In this document: piece by piece, positions 53,899 to 61,039 of the stretch | Position numbering within the stretch: position 1 is the first letter of the stretch | Layout: each line of letters starts with the position of its first letter | Source of the DNA: Montanilutibacter psychrotolerans | GTDB taxonomy: Bacteria > Pseudomonadota > Gammaproteobacteria > Xanthomonadales > Xanthomonadaceae | Direction of reading: 5' to 3' | Length of the DNA stretch: 64,000 bases | Assembly: GCF_003719825.1 (NCBI RefSeq) | Contig: NZ_RIBS01000002.1 | Coordinates: 186,001 to 250,000, forward strand | The notes under the pieces: model-generated | What the model saw: the letters and a program-made list of their open reading frames with translations, nothing else | Told to the model about the DNA's origin: nothing | Databases searched by the model: none | Made by a program: the position numbers and the translations under genes

Positions 53899-53969
53899 CA
53901 ATGGGGACGGAGACAATTAAGCCGCCCGCGTGACATGCGAGTCAGTGCTCTGCATGGCACTGCCTCCAC
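53899..53969 (+). repeat. Repeated element, copy B
   Basis: Second copy of the element at 53607-53672, with GGGGACGGAGACAATTAAGCC, then GTGACATGCGAGTCAGTGCT, then CTGCATGGCACTGCCTCCAC. It leads within 34 bp into the orphan Rhs core fragment. The GGGGACGGAG..ATTAA string resembles flanks of REP-type Y1 transposases as I recall them, but no transposase is seen. Confidence 0.65.
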
Positions 53970-54002
53970 CGTCGCCCCAGAGCCTGAAGCAAAGCAGACG
54001 GC

Positions 54003-54217
54003 GCCTGACGACGCGCGGTTTCACCGGCCACGAGCACATCGACGGGCTGGGCGTGATCCACATGAACGGCGGCATCTACGACCCGGACCTGGGCCGTTTC
54101 CTGCAGAGGTTCCGCAAACTCCGTAGCCAGACAAGCGCCGGAAGCCTCGTCGATCTGAAGGTTCTGGAAGCCGAAATAGCTCGGCCGCTAACACGGATCA
54201 GAACGAACGAAGCCTGA
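54003..54217 (+). pseudogene. Orphan Rhs core end with unrelated tip (displaced toxin cassette remnant)
   Basis: Positions 54003-54106 repeat 51703-51806 of the Rhs gene at 103 of 104 bases (one C to G change turning MNGRIYDPD into MNGGIYDPD). The match stops abruptly at CTGCAG, exactly before the QPDP signature, and the frame continues for about 37 codons of unrelated sequence ([17 protein letters not shown] onward) to a stop at 54217. It lacks the end of the core and has no ribosome site for a start, so it is a scar of tip exchange or a partial duplication. Confidence 0.85.
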
Positions 54218-54340
54218 CTTGCCGTGCTTCGTCGACCTTCGAGTGTCCGGCTTGTGCGAGCACCGAATCGGTAACGGCTTCGGCTGTGATCCGGCGATGG
54301 CGAAGATGGACAGGGAAATCCACAAAAAAGAGGAGATGCT

Positions 54341-54661
54341 GTGAGCGACCTTTCAAGCGGGCCAGGCCAAGAGCCGCGTACGGCGACGAATCGACCCTTC
54401 AAGGCGCGGGCATTCAAGGAGATGAAATCTTGGCAACTCACAATCCTAGGTTGCCTCAGCGTGTTCGAGTCATCGCTCATGGCCTACTTGTTGGGGCGCG
54501 TCTGGCCGATGTACATCGAGGCGATAAATTCCAGTGAAGTCTTTTCCTGGCTAGGGTTAGCGGTGTCCCTGCACCTCGCAGTCCTTGGCGTGGTGGCCAT
54601 CATCTTTGCGGCAGTAGGCAAGCGTTGTGGTGAATTGCTCTATCAGCGCCACCTCGACTAG
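54341..54661 (+). CDS. Small membrane protein of unknown function
   Basis: 106-residue protein starting at a GTG with a strong AGAGGAG ribosome site 7 bases upstream. Cytoplasmic hydrophilic N-terminus, then two transmembrane segments: LTILGCLSVFESSLMAYLLG (~32-51) and LAVSLHLAVLGVVAIIFAAV (~73-92), and a short basic tail. No family recognised. It lies 124 bp after the orphan Rhs fragment, so an immunity protein for the displaced toxin is one possibility, unproven. Confidence 0.65.
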   Translation: MSDLSSGPGQEPRTATNRPFKARAFKEMKSWQLTILGCLSVFESSLMAYLLGRVWPMYIEAINSSEVFSWLGLAVSLHLAVLGVVAIIFAAVGKRCGELLYQRHLD

Positions 54662-54746
54662 TGCCGCTCGGCGCACGTCAGTTCTCCAGGTCGAAGCGAC
54701 GTGACATTGGACGAGGCGTCTAGATCTACACTCCGATGACGATGCC

Positions 54747-55073
54747 TTGTGCTTTGACAGGCTCGCTAGTCGCGGCACGGCGGTTGCCCGTTCTGGGCCG
54801 CCTGTGCCTACGGCCAGTGCCGATAGGGCGGAGCGGTTGGCGGCCATAACTTGGGGCGGAGATGAGTTCATGGTGTTGCTCTGCAACGATGCGACCCGGC
54901 CAACTGCGTCTTTAGCAGAGCGTATTGCCGAGGTCGCGCCGCGAGATTCTCCGTGCGGCTTATCGCTCGGATGGGCCACGCGAAAGAACAACGAGACTCT
55001 GGAACAGACCATGGCGCGAGCCGACGAACGACTCTACGAAGAACGTCGGCGACGTCGGAATGATGCGGCCTAG
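54747..55073 (+). pseudogene. GGDEF-domain fragment (diguanylate cyclase remnant)
   Basis: The frame holds only the second half of a GGDEF domain: AITWGGDEFMVLL with an intact GGDEF active site, PCGLSLGWA in the place of the SxGxA strand, and ADERLYEERRRRR at the C-terminus. The N-terminal half (DxDxFKxxND region) and any sensor domain are missing; the 40 residues before the motif are Arg/Ser/Pro-rich. Too short to fold as a cyclase, so a decayed gene. Confidence 0.7.
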
Positions 55074-55108
55074 GGGGCGATGCGTGGTACACGGTCTTCC
55101 GTGAGCTG

Positions 55109-55255
55109 ATGAACGAGCAACCCCCAGAGCACGACCAGCCATGGCTGTCCGATCGTGTGCGCGATCTCGAGGTTCACGTTTTCAACTCGCCGAGATGGCA
55201 GCAAAGCCTTGATGACGTCGAGTCGCAGCCGCGTGCTATCGATGATCCGAACTAG
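55109..55255 (+). CDS. Possible 48-residue acidic protein
   Basis: Short ORF from MNEQPPEHDQPW to RAIDDPN. Hydrophilic with a plausible amphipathic helix (LSDRVRDLEVHVF) and ordinary codon use, but only a weak GAG upstream. It may also be the end of a decayed gene. No family recognised. Confidence 0.3.
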   Translation: MNEQPPEHDQPWLSDRVRDLEVHVFNSPRWQQSLDDVESQPRAIDDPN

Positions 55256-55316
55256 GCAGATGAGCGAAAGGAACTTGGGAGTCGGAGCGCGCATGGCGCT
55301 CCGCTCCTTGCCTGCA

Positions 55317-56081
55317 TTACATCTTGCCGTGCGCGGCCTGCTCGATGAGCTTGGCGACCGCCTCCGGCTTCGAGACATAGATCGCATGGCTGCCGGGCAC
55401 CTCGACTACCGTCGCACCAGCGCGATTGGCCATCATCTGCTGCGCCGGCGGCGGGATCATGCGGTCTTCGGTGGCCACCAGGTACCAACTCGGCTTCGCC
55501 TTCCAAGCCGGCTCGGTAACGGCGCCGCCTAGCGCCTGGACACCCCACGGCACCTGCGAGTCCGCCATGAAAGCGGCTTCCTCAGCGGAGACATCGCCCG
55601 CGAACGAGGCTGCGAACTTCGCGCGATCGAGGAACAGGAAGCCATCCTGCGGCGGGAGGATCGGTGGCTGCGGTGCACCCGGCGGCGGGTTGGCGATCAG
55701 TGATTGCACCGACTCGCCCTTGTCGGGAGCGAACGCAGCGATGTAGACCAGGCTCCGGACCTTGGGGTCGGTGCCGGCTTCAGAGATCACGACGCCACCG
55801 TAAGAATGGCCGACGAGGACGACGGGACCGTTCTGCTGCGCGATGGCGCGCTTGGTGAACGCGACGTCATCGGCAAGCGACGTGGTCGGGTTCTGCACGA
55901 TGGTGACGTTGTAGCCGTCCTTCTTCAGGATGTTGTAGACCTTGGCCCAGCCGGAGCCGTCGACGAAGCCGCCGTGCACCAGCACGACGTTCTTTACGGC
56001 TTCCGGGGTTTCCGCAGGCGCGGCGTTCGAGGTGGAGGCAAAGGTCATGGCGGTAGCGGCAGCGAGGCCAAGAATTTTCAT
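55317..56081 (-). CDS. Exported alpha/beta hydrolase
   Basis: 254-residue secreted hydrolase of the short alpha/beta type related to salicylate/plant esterases. Signal peptide MKILGLAAATAMTFASTSNA. The oxyanion region is VVLVHGGFVDGSGW, the nucleophile serine is in VLVGHSYGGVVISE, the acid in VATEDRMIPP and the histidine in VPGSHAIYVSKPEAV. Start at 56081, with GGAG 13 bases upstream; the frame extends upstream without family sequence. It is divergent from the HD-GYP/LuxR gene (198 bp), a typical regulator-target layout. Confidence 0.9.
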   Translation of the reverse strand: MKILGLAAATAMTFASTSNAAPAETPEAVKNVVLVHGGFVDGSGWAKVYNILKKDGYNVTIVQNPTTSLADDVAFTKRAIAQQNGPVVLVGHSYGGVVISEAGTDPKVRSLVYIAAFAPDKGESVQSLIANPPPGAPQPPILPPQDGFLFLDRAKFAASFAGDVSAEEAAFMADSQVPWGVQALGGAVTEPAWKAKPSWYLVATEDRMIPPPAQQMMANRAGATVVEVPGSHAIYVSKPEAVAKLIEQAAHGKM

Positions 56082-56279
56082 GTTCACGGAGTCTTCTCCA
56101 AAGGTTGGGCGGCGAAGCGAGGAGGGCACACACATCACTTGGGGAGAGCGGGGATCACGTTCACCCTCGAGGCACAGGTTGCGCTCGGCGCCCTGTGCGC
56201 ACCATCGGTTGAATGACCGAGGTCGGGAGCGGGAGGGGGCGCTAGACTTCCGGCCCCCTTCCAAGGTACTTGATCCGAC

Positions 56280-57743
56280 GTGGACGCCTCCGCCGTTCCC
56301 CTGCTGGACGTGATTCGCTCGCTCGCGTTCGTGGGCGACCTAGCCATGGGGCAGCCCACCGATCACTCGCCGCGGGCTGCCTGGTTGGCCGGACAACTGG
56401 CCAAGTCCGTTGGCGCCGACGACATGACCTGCCAGGAAGCTACTGCCGTCTCCCTGTTGCGCTGGTCAGGCTGCACAGCCAACGCGCCCGAGTTTGCGCA
56501 TCTGTTCGGCGATGACGTGAACGGACGGAAGGCGCTGCTCGCCACGCAGTCTTCCAGCAGCGGGTTTCGTGCCGGCACTCGTCGCAAGGGATCGGCATTC
56601 CTCTCGCTGTCGCGCATCCATTGCGAGGTTTCGGGCGACATCGCGGCGCAATTGGGTTTGAACGACGCGACGCAATTCGCCTTGCGCCATCTGTTTGAAA
56701 GCCACGACGGCAGCGGAGCGCCCGATGGTCTGCGGGGCGAACAGGTTCCCGTCACGGTCTACATCGCGTCGCTCGCCGGCGACCTGGACATCTTCAATCG
56801 CCTCTACGGCCTCGAGCAGGCGTGCAAGCTCATCGAGCATCGTGCGGGCGTTCTGTATCCGCAGGCGCTCGCCAGCCTGGTGGTCGCCAATGCCTCGCGA
56901 TGGCTGGCGGCGCTCGACGACGATCCGACATTGTCCGGGCCGTGTTCGCTCGATGTTGCATTCGCCGATCGCGCCACATCCCTGGAGATCCTGGCTCACG
57001 TCATCGACCTGAAGCTGCCGTGGATGACCGGCTACTCGCGCCGGGTGGCGCAGCTGGCCAGCAATGCGGCGGTGGAGCTCGGTCTGGGGGCACCCAGTCA
57101 GCAGATGGTCTATCGCGCCGCGCTCATCCATGGCATGGGCCGGGCCGCGGTACCCAACATGATCTGGGAAACCCCCGGCAAACTCGCGGAGTCGGCGTGG
57201 GAGCGTGTGCGGCTGGTTCCCTACTGGACAGGACGTGCTGCGCGGCAAATCGGTTCGCTTGCGGGCGAGGCGGAAGTCGCGTCGTACGCGTACGAAAGGC
57301 CCGACGGGTCCGGCTACTACCGCGAGGCCAAGGCGGGAAACATTCCTGTCGAAGGACGCATCCTGGCCGCCGCCGCGGCTCTGGTTGCGTTGCGTGCGGC
57401 GCGCCCCTGGCGCGATGCATTGACGGACGCCGCCGCGGGCGAGCTGTTGATGGCCGAAGCCACTGCAGGACGCTTCGACGCCGAGGTTGTCCGCGTCCTG
57501 TTGAACAAGCCGCGGCGTATCATGGCCAAGCCGCTCGCCGCGCCGTTGACGGGGCTTCTCTCGGAACGCGAGCGGGACGTGCTGCGCTGGATCAGCCTTG
57601 GCGCGAGCAACAAGACCGCAGCGCAAAAGCTGTCGATCAGCCCAAGCACCGTGCGCACGCACGTTGAGAGCGTGTTTCGCAAGCTTGAATGCACTACACG
57701 TGCAGCTGCCACGTTGAAGGCGACGCAGCTAGGCTTTCTCTAG
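56280..57743 (+). CDS. HD-GYP-like phosphodiesterase with C-terminal LuxR HTH
   Basis: 487-residue regulator starting at GTG. Two HD-GYP-like halves: the first with RHLFESHDGSGAPDGLRGEQ (~residues 136-155), the second with AALIHGMGRAAVPN (~280) and YERPDGSGYYRE (~340). In the second, HD is replaced by HG and GYP by GYY; in the first, the GYP is GAP, so cyclic-di-GMP hydrolysis is doubtful. The C-terminal LuxR domain is clear: LLSERERDVLRWISLGASNK, then TAAQKLSISPSTVRTHVESV and FRKL. It probably senses a ligand through the degenerate HD-GYP and regulates the divergent hydrolase. The architecture is uncommon in gammaproteobacteria as far as I know. Confidence 0.85.
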   Translation: MDASAVPLLDVIRSLAFVGDLAMGQPTDHSPRAAWLAGQLAKSVGADDMTCQEATAVSLLRWSGCTANAPEFAHLFGDDVNGRKALLATQSSSSGFRAGTRRKGSAFLSLSRIHCEVSGDIAAQLGLNDATQFALRHLFESHDGSGAPDGLRGEQVPVTVYIASLAGDLDIFNRLYGLEQACKLIEHRAGVLYPQALASLVVANASRWLAALDDDPTLSGPCSLDVAFADRATSLEILAHVIDLKLPWMTGYSRRVAQLASNAAVELGLGAPSQQMVYRAALIHGMGRAAVPNMIWETPGKLAESAWERVRLVPYWTGRAARQIGSLAGEAEVASYAYERPDGSGYYREAKAGNIPVEGRILAAAAALVALRAARPWRDALTDAAAGELLMAEATAGRFDAEVVRVLLNKPRRIMAKPLAAPLTGLLSERERDVLRWISLGASNKTAAQKLSISPSTVRTHVESVFRKLECTTRAAATLKATQLGFL

Positions 57744-58011
57744 GACCCATGTCCTGAAAGCAGCATCGGTCGGGTGGCCGTTGGCGACCCTCTGGAGACG
57801 TTCCGGAGGTCTGTTCCGGGTGCACACCCCAGGTTTTGACTGGAGGCGCGGCGGCTTCGGCACCTCCTCGGCAAAGTTTGGCGGTGCAACTCAGTGGTGC
57901 TGAACTAGCAATCGGCGCTTCAAGCCCACCAAAGGCTGCGAGGAGCCTGCGCGCCAGGCTTCTCTCCGACAGATATGGCAATAATCCAGAGCTACAAGCA
58001 TTCGGAAGCTA

Positions 58012-58816
58012 ATGGCCACGTCTAAGAACACATCGAAGCCGAAAACACCTCGTGGCGGCAGCGCGAAACGCGCGCCCGCGACGCTGCGGTCGACGAGCGG
58101 CGCCGGGTTCGAATTCTGATAGGCGCCTGGCAGTTGGTGAAGGCCCTATCGGGTGAGCTGGCGCCGGGAATTGGAGGTGTAGTCACACAGGTCCAAGCCC
58201 AGGTCTCGACCCTGGGCTGGCGTATCGACGACCTGCTGCTGACGGCGCAGGCGGCCGGCGTCCCACGGCGGCTGGCGGTTTCGGCTAAGGGCAACTTACA
58301 GGTAAACGCAGCCGGCCTTCCCGCTGACTTTGTGATGCGCGCCTGGGATCAGTGGCGTGACCTGCAGGGACCCTTCAGCCGAGTTGCTGACGGGCTCGCT
58401 TTGGTGACGATAGGGACGGACAAGGCGTTCGTTCCGACGTGGCGCGAGGTGAAGAACGCGTGCAGCGGTACGGATGCGGCGCTCACGTTGAGTCGCATCC
58501 GCAGCAATAAGAGGCAGTCGCGCGTCTTCGACAGCGTCCAGAAGCCCGGCGGCGCGTCCGACGAGGAGACCATCGAGCTCATTCGGCGCCTGCACGTGCT
58601 GCCTACTGACTTGCAGCTCGCGCACTCCGAGAACGAGACCCAGGCTGTCGCGCAGTGCCGTCGCTTGCTCGCGTCTGGCCGTGAGGACGAAGCGCAGTCT
58701 CTCTGGAAGGAGCTCATCAACGTCGCGAAAGAGGTACGCCTTCGCAGGGAGACCATCACCGTCCCGGACCTGTTGTCCCTGCTCCGGGGCCAGTTCGGCC
58801 TCCGCCATCACCACTG
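58012..58816 (+). pseudogene. Frameshifted, truncated N-terminal nuclease domain of a STAND-type defence protein
   Basis: MATSKNTSKPKTPRGGSAKR to SGAGFEF is encoded from an ATG at 58012 (GGAAGC upstream) and stops at 58116; coding resumes one frame over as IGAWQLVKALSGE and runs to about LLRGQFGLRHH at 58806. The joined product (~260 residues) resembles the PD-(D/E)XK/Mrr-like effector at the N-terminus of large NTPase defence proteins: GAGFEF..AWQLVKAL, LGWRIDDLLLTA, LAVSAKGNLQV (catalytic-like SAK), WDQWRDLQGPF and LPTDLQLAHSENE. The NTPase and repeat sensor parts are absent, and the next ~10 bases join a different gene. Family assignment is from memory of such sequences and needs a profile search. 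Confidence 0.65.
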
Positions 58817-59155
58817 GTGGCGACGCTTGAGCAGCTACTTCCAGCCTTGGGCGAGAGCGATCTCAAACACCACGATTTTGGCACCAAACGGGAGAATGGG
58901 CTCATCCGCCAGCAAACGGTTTGGTTGCGTCGCGTGGCGGGTGCTGGAGAGATTGAGGATCTATTGGATGAGACTCTTGAATGGCTTTCTTCACGCAAAG
59001 CGGCCCTTGTCGCCATCGACCCTTCAGCCTTTTTGAAGATCATCTGCTATCCCTCAGACGGTGGCCTTGCTATCAGTCCGTCGGTTTCGCAAGCCTTGGC
59101 CAATCTCGGCGTATTGCTGCTCGTGGAAACTGAGGGGGCTGCGGGTGAGGCCTAA
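58817..59155 (+). CDS. DUF4279-like protein, probably N-terminally truncated (first cassette)
   Basis: 112-residue frame from a GTG with no clear ribosome site. The sequence LLPALGESDLKHHDFGTKR then WLRRVAGAGEIEDLLDETLEW and GGLAISPSVSQALANLGVLL fits the later part of DUF4279 proteins, which start with a further strand that is missing here. Its upstream edge is the junction with the nuclease remnant at about 58.81 kb, so the cassette's 5' end appears deleted. The stop lies in a GCCTAAC string. Confidence 0.6.
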   Translation: MATLEQLLPALGESDLKHHDFGTKRENGLIRQQTVWLRRVAGAGEIEDLLDETLEWLSSRKAALVAIDPSAFLKIICYPSDGGLAISPSVSQALANLGVLLLVETEGAAGEA

Positions 59156-59180
59156 CAAACCGGCCCATTGCCGCTCAGGG

Positions 59181-59241
59181 ACCTAACAATTCATTAAAGC
59201 CGAACCCGCTTCGCGGGTCGGCTTAATTTCAGGCGTTAGGC
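59181..59241 (+). repeat. attC site 1
   Basis: 61 bp from ACCTAAC (R'') to GTTAGGC (R'). Inner stem AAGCCG-A-ACCCGC / GCGGGT-CGGCTT with one bulged A, loop TTC. Both core boxes fit the RYYYAAC/GTTRRRY consensus; probably functional. Confidence 0.9.
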
Positions 59242-59246
59242 AGCAG

Positions 59247-59579
59247 ATGAGCACTCTCGCAATTGAAGCATTTTATCCCACGGTTCACCGCGATCACATG
59301 CCGCAGGTTCCGTCCCCTAGTCCCGCGCGGCATGTGCTTGTTGTTTCATCTGGCAAGTTTAGGCTTGAGTTCCTATCCCAAGCTCAGCTTGAGGCCGCAA
59401 TCGCCTACTTCCGCTCGCCGTCCGGCTCAACGCGTGTTTCTGCCACTGGCGGAGAGAATTGGGAGTTTCAGCCATGGCTGAGCAGATTGCCCGCCGGCAT
59501 CAACAACGTGCACAATCGCGACCGGGTGTTGTCGGCGCTACTATCCGCAAGGGAGCTGGCTCGTGAGCATTTGCCATAG
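59247..59579 (+). CDS. Cassette ORF, unknown 110-residue protein
   Basis: Starts six bases after attC site 1, ATG at 59247, ends 12 bases before the next attC. Cytoplasmic and compact, with a beta-rich N-terminal half (HVLVVSSGKFRLEFLSQAQL) and FEFQPWLSRLPAGI-like hydrophobic patch in the second (WEFQPWLSRL). No recognised domain. The tight fit between two attC sites strongly supports a real cassette gene. Confidence 0.75.
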   Translation: MSTLAIEAFYPTVHRDHMPQVPSPSPARHVLVVSSGKFRLEFLSQAQLEAAIAYFRSPSGSTRVSATGGENWEFQPWLSRLPAGINNVHNRDRVLSALLSARELAREHLP

Positions 59580-59591
59580 TCACGGGCTGCT

Positions 59592-59651
59592 GCCTAACAA
59601 TTCATTCAAGCCGAAGCCGCTTCGCGGCTCGGCTTAATTCAGGCGTTAGGC
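59592..59651 (+). repeat. attC site 2
   Basis: 60 bp from GCCTAAC to GTTAGGC, stem AAGCCG-A-AGCCGC / GCGGCT-CGGCTT with loop TTC and the bulged A. The best-preserved site of the array. Confidence 0.92.
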
Positions 59652-59654
59652 CTC

Positions 59655-59930
59655 ATGTATCGAGTAATGCTTGCCTGTAATGGAGTCCCCGAGCATGTCG
59701 GCGCCGTCGCCGCCTCTGACATCGCGGAGGAGTTCACTCACCGACCCTGGCACCAGAACGTCCAGAGCACCTGGGATGGCTCTAGGCTGCTGCTACAAGC
59801 GGACAATGACTACGATTCGGATGGCTCTGCCCTTGCGGACGAGTTTTCGGATGCCATTGCCGCGTGCATTGCTGATGGGTTCAATGGCAGCATCACGGTC
59901 GAGTCGGTCACAGCGCTGGCTGGGGCCTAG
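59655..59930 (+). CDS. Cassette ORF, unknown 91-residue protein
   Basis: ATG three bases after attC site 2; the TAG stop is part of the next site's GCCTAGC box. Acidic, soluble: SDIAEEFTHRPWHQNVQSTW, LLLQADNDYDSDGSALADEF and a C-terminal DGFNGSITVESVTAL. Asp-rich segment could bind a cation. No family recognised. The lack of a ribosome site suggests translation from the attC-proximal leader. Confidence 0.7.
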   Translation: MYRVMLACNGVPEHVGAVAASDIAEEFTHRPWHQNVQSTWDGSRLLLQADNDYDSDGSALADEFSDAIAACIADGFNGSITVESVTALAGA

Positions 59931-59978
59931 CAATTCATTCAAGCCGAAGCCGCTTCGCGGCTCGGCAAAGTGCTAGGC
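59925..59978 (+). repeat. attC site 3, with mutated core boxes
   Basis: Central stem AAGCCGAAGCCGC / GCGGCTCGGC is identical to site 2, but R'' is GCCTAGC (not GCCTAAC) and R' is GCTAGGC (not GTTAGGC); the right part is shortened (CAAAGT in place of TTAATTCAGGC). The two changes are complementary. Confidence 0.75.
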
Positions 59979-59993
59979 GCCACAGGAGACGTG

Positions 59994-60104
59994 ATGGCGG
60001 TCCTAGTTCTAATGGCATCACCGCTGCTGAGGCATCGTCCAAGGATTCCATTCGTGGATGTCAGACCGACCGCTCAAGTTCTGGATACCCTGATGATTCA
60101 TTGA
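59994..60104 (+). CDS. Possible 36-residue cassette peptide
   Basis: ATG at 59994 with AGGAG 5 bases upstream, open to a TGA at 60102-60104 inside the half attC that follows. Sequence MAVLVLMASPLLRHRPRIPF then VDVRPTAQVLDTLMIH. The short hydrophobic start could be a membrane anchor. Too short to judge, but ribosome site and position suit a microcassette. Confidence 0.35.
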   Translation: MAVLVLMASPLLRHRPRIPFVDVRPTAQVLDTLMIH

Positions 60105-60118
60105 AGCCGAAGCCGCCT
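60090..60118 (+). repeat. attC remnant, left half only
   Basis: TGATTCATTGAAGCCGAAGCCGCC matches the left arm of sites 1-3; the right arm and the GTTRRRY box are missing. The sequence continues into the leader of the next ORF, suggesting deletion between two cassettes. Confidence 0.6.
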
Positions 60119-60161
60119 TCACGGGCACATGGAAGCACCACCCAACTTTCAAGGAGCGACG

Positions 60162-60434
60162 ATGTCCAGCAATGCAATCAGCGGCCATGACGCGAAACTT
60201 CAGGCCGAAAGTCTTAGGCAACGATCGAAGTCAAAGGCCAAAACCGCGCTGATTGTCGGCGCAACTTCTGGCGCACTGTTGATCCTCTCCGTTCCACTAG
60301 GGTTTCGTCCCCCAGGAATCTGGACGTTCATCTTTGTTCTCGCCGTGGTCTGCGTTGTGATCTCGCAGTTTGTCCATGCGGGTATTCTGGGTCGCCGAGC
60401 AAACCAGCTTGCCGCCCCGACGAATCGACAGTAG
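60162..60434 (+). CDS. Cassette ORF, small two-helix membrane protein
   Basis: 90-residue product from an ATG with AAGGAG 6 bases upstream; upstream Met at 60129 is not needed. Hydrophilic basic N-terminus (AKLQAESLRQRSKSKAKTA), then two transmembrane helices LIVGATSGALLILSVPL and WTFIFVLAVVCVVISQFVHA, short basic tail. No family recognised. Followed by attC site 5 after 6 bases. Confidence 0.75.
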   Translation: MSSNAISGHDAKLQAESLRQRSKSKAKTALIVGATSGALLILSVPLGFRPPGIWTFIFVLAVVCVVISQFVHAGILGRRANQLAAPTNRQ

Positions 60435-60440
60435 GCAATG

Positions 60441-60498
60441 GCCTAACCAATCAGTCAGGCTGCCGCAGCCTCGCGGATCGGCCAATCAGGCGTTAGCT
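60441..60498 (+). repeat. attC site 5
   Basis: 58 bp from GCCTAAC to GTTAGCT. The stem is different from sites 1-3 (CAGGCTGCCGCAGCCTCGCGG), so this cassette comes from another attC lineage. R' departs from GTTRRRY at one base. Confidence 0.75.
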
Positions 60499-60501
60499 CT
60501 C

Positions 60502-60993
60502 ATGAAGCAACTGAAATTCGCAGCCACACTTTTGATTGGGATGATCTTGCCTATGACGAGCCTTGGGATGAGTTCTATCGACAGTAGGGTGATGATGAAG
60601 CCGGTCCTCACCCTGGCAGCGGCAAAGGAGATCGCGTCTGCCGCGGAAGCCGAAGCCCGGGCGCACAGCTGGCGCGTCTCCATCGCAATCGTGGATGATT
60701 CCGGACGGTTGCTTTACTTCCAGCGCATGGACGACACAACCAACGCCAGCGTCGATATTGCCATCGCGAAGGCGCAGCATGCCGCAAACTATCGGCGTGA
60801 CACGAAATTCCATCAGGAGTTGCTGGAGAATGGAAACCATGTCGTCTTGACGCTGCCAGCCAGCATGCCGCTCGAGGGCGGCTTGCGATTGATGGTGGAT
60901 GACAGGGTAGTTGGAGGTATTGGTGTTTCCGGCGCGCAGGCCGCCGAGGATGGCCAGATCGCCAAGGCGGGCGCCGATTGGCTGGCGAAGTAG
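60502..60993 (+). CDS. Cassette ORF, exported GlcG/HbpS-like haem-binding protein
   Basis: 163-residue protein, ATG three bases after attC site 5. Signal peptide MKQLKFAATLLIGMILPMTS, then the GlcG/HbpS fold: LTLAAAKEIASAAEAEARAH, WRVSIAIVDDSGRLLYFQRM, ASVDIAIAKAQHAANYRRDT and a C-terminal VVGGIGVSGAQAAEDGQIAK. Family members bind haem or cobalamin-like ligands or support redox sensing. One of few cassette genes with a clear domain. Confidence 0.85.
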   Translation: MKQLKFAATLLIGMILPMTSLGMSSIDSRVMMKPVLTLAAAKEIASAAEAEARAHSWRVSIAIVDDSGRLLYFQRMDDTTNASVDIAIAKAQHAANYRRDTKFHQELLENGNHVVLTLPASMPLEGGLRLMVDDRVVGGIGVSGAQAAEDGQIAKAGADWLAK

Positions 60994-61039
60994 CCTTTGG
61001 TGGTCGTGTGCGCGGGAACTTTTCGGGGAAATCCAAAAA

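Noticed and set aside
53638..54126. 162-codon plus-strand frame across both repeated elements
   Set aside because: It reads the repeats and the Rhs fragment in a wrong frame; the product is low-complexity and has no ribosome site.
58134..59036. A single intact 300-residue protein
   Set aside because: Its first ~225 residues continue a gene whose start lies upstream in another frame, and its last ~75 residues are out-of-frame reading of the DUF4279-like cassette; better seen as a pseudogene joined to a cassette.
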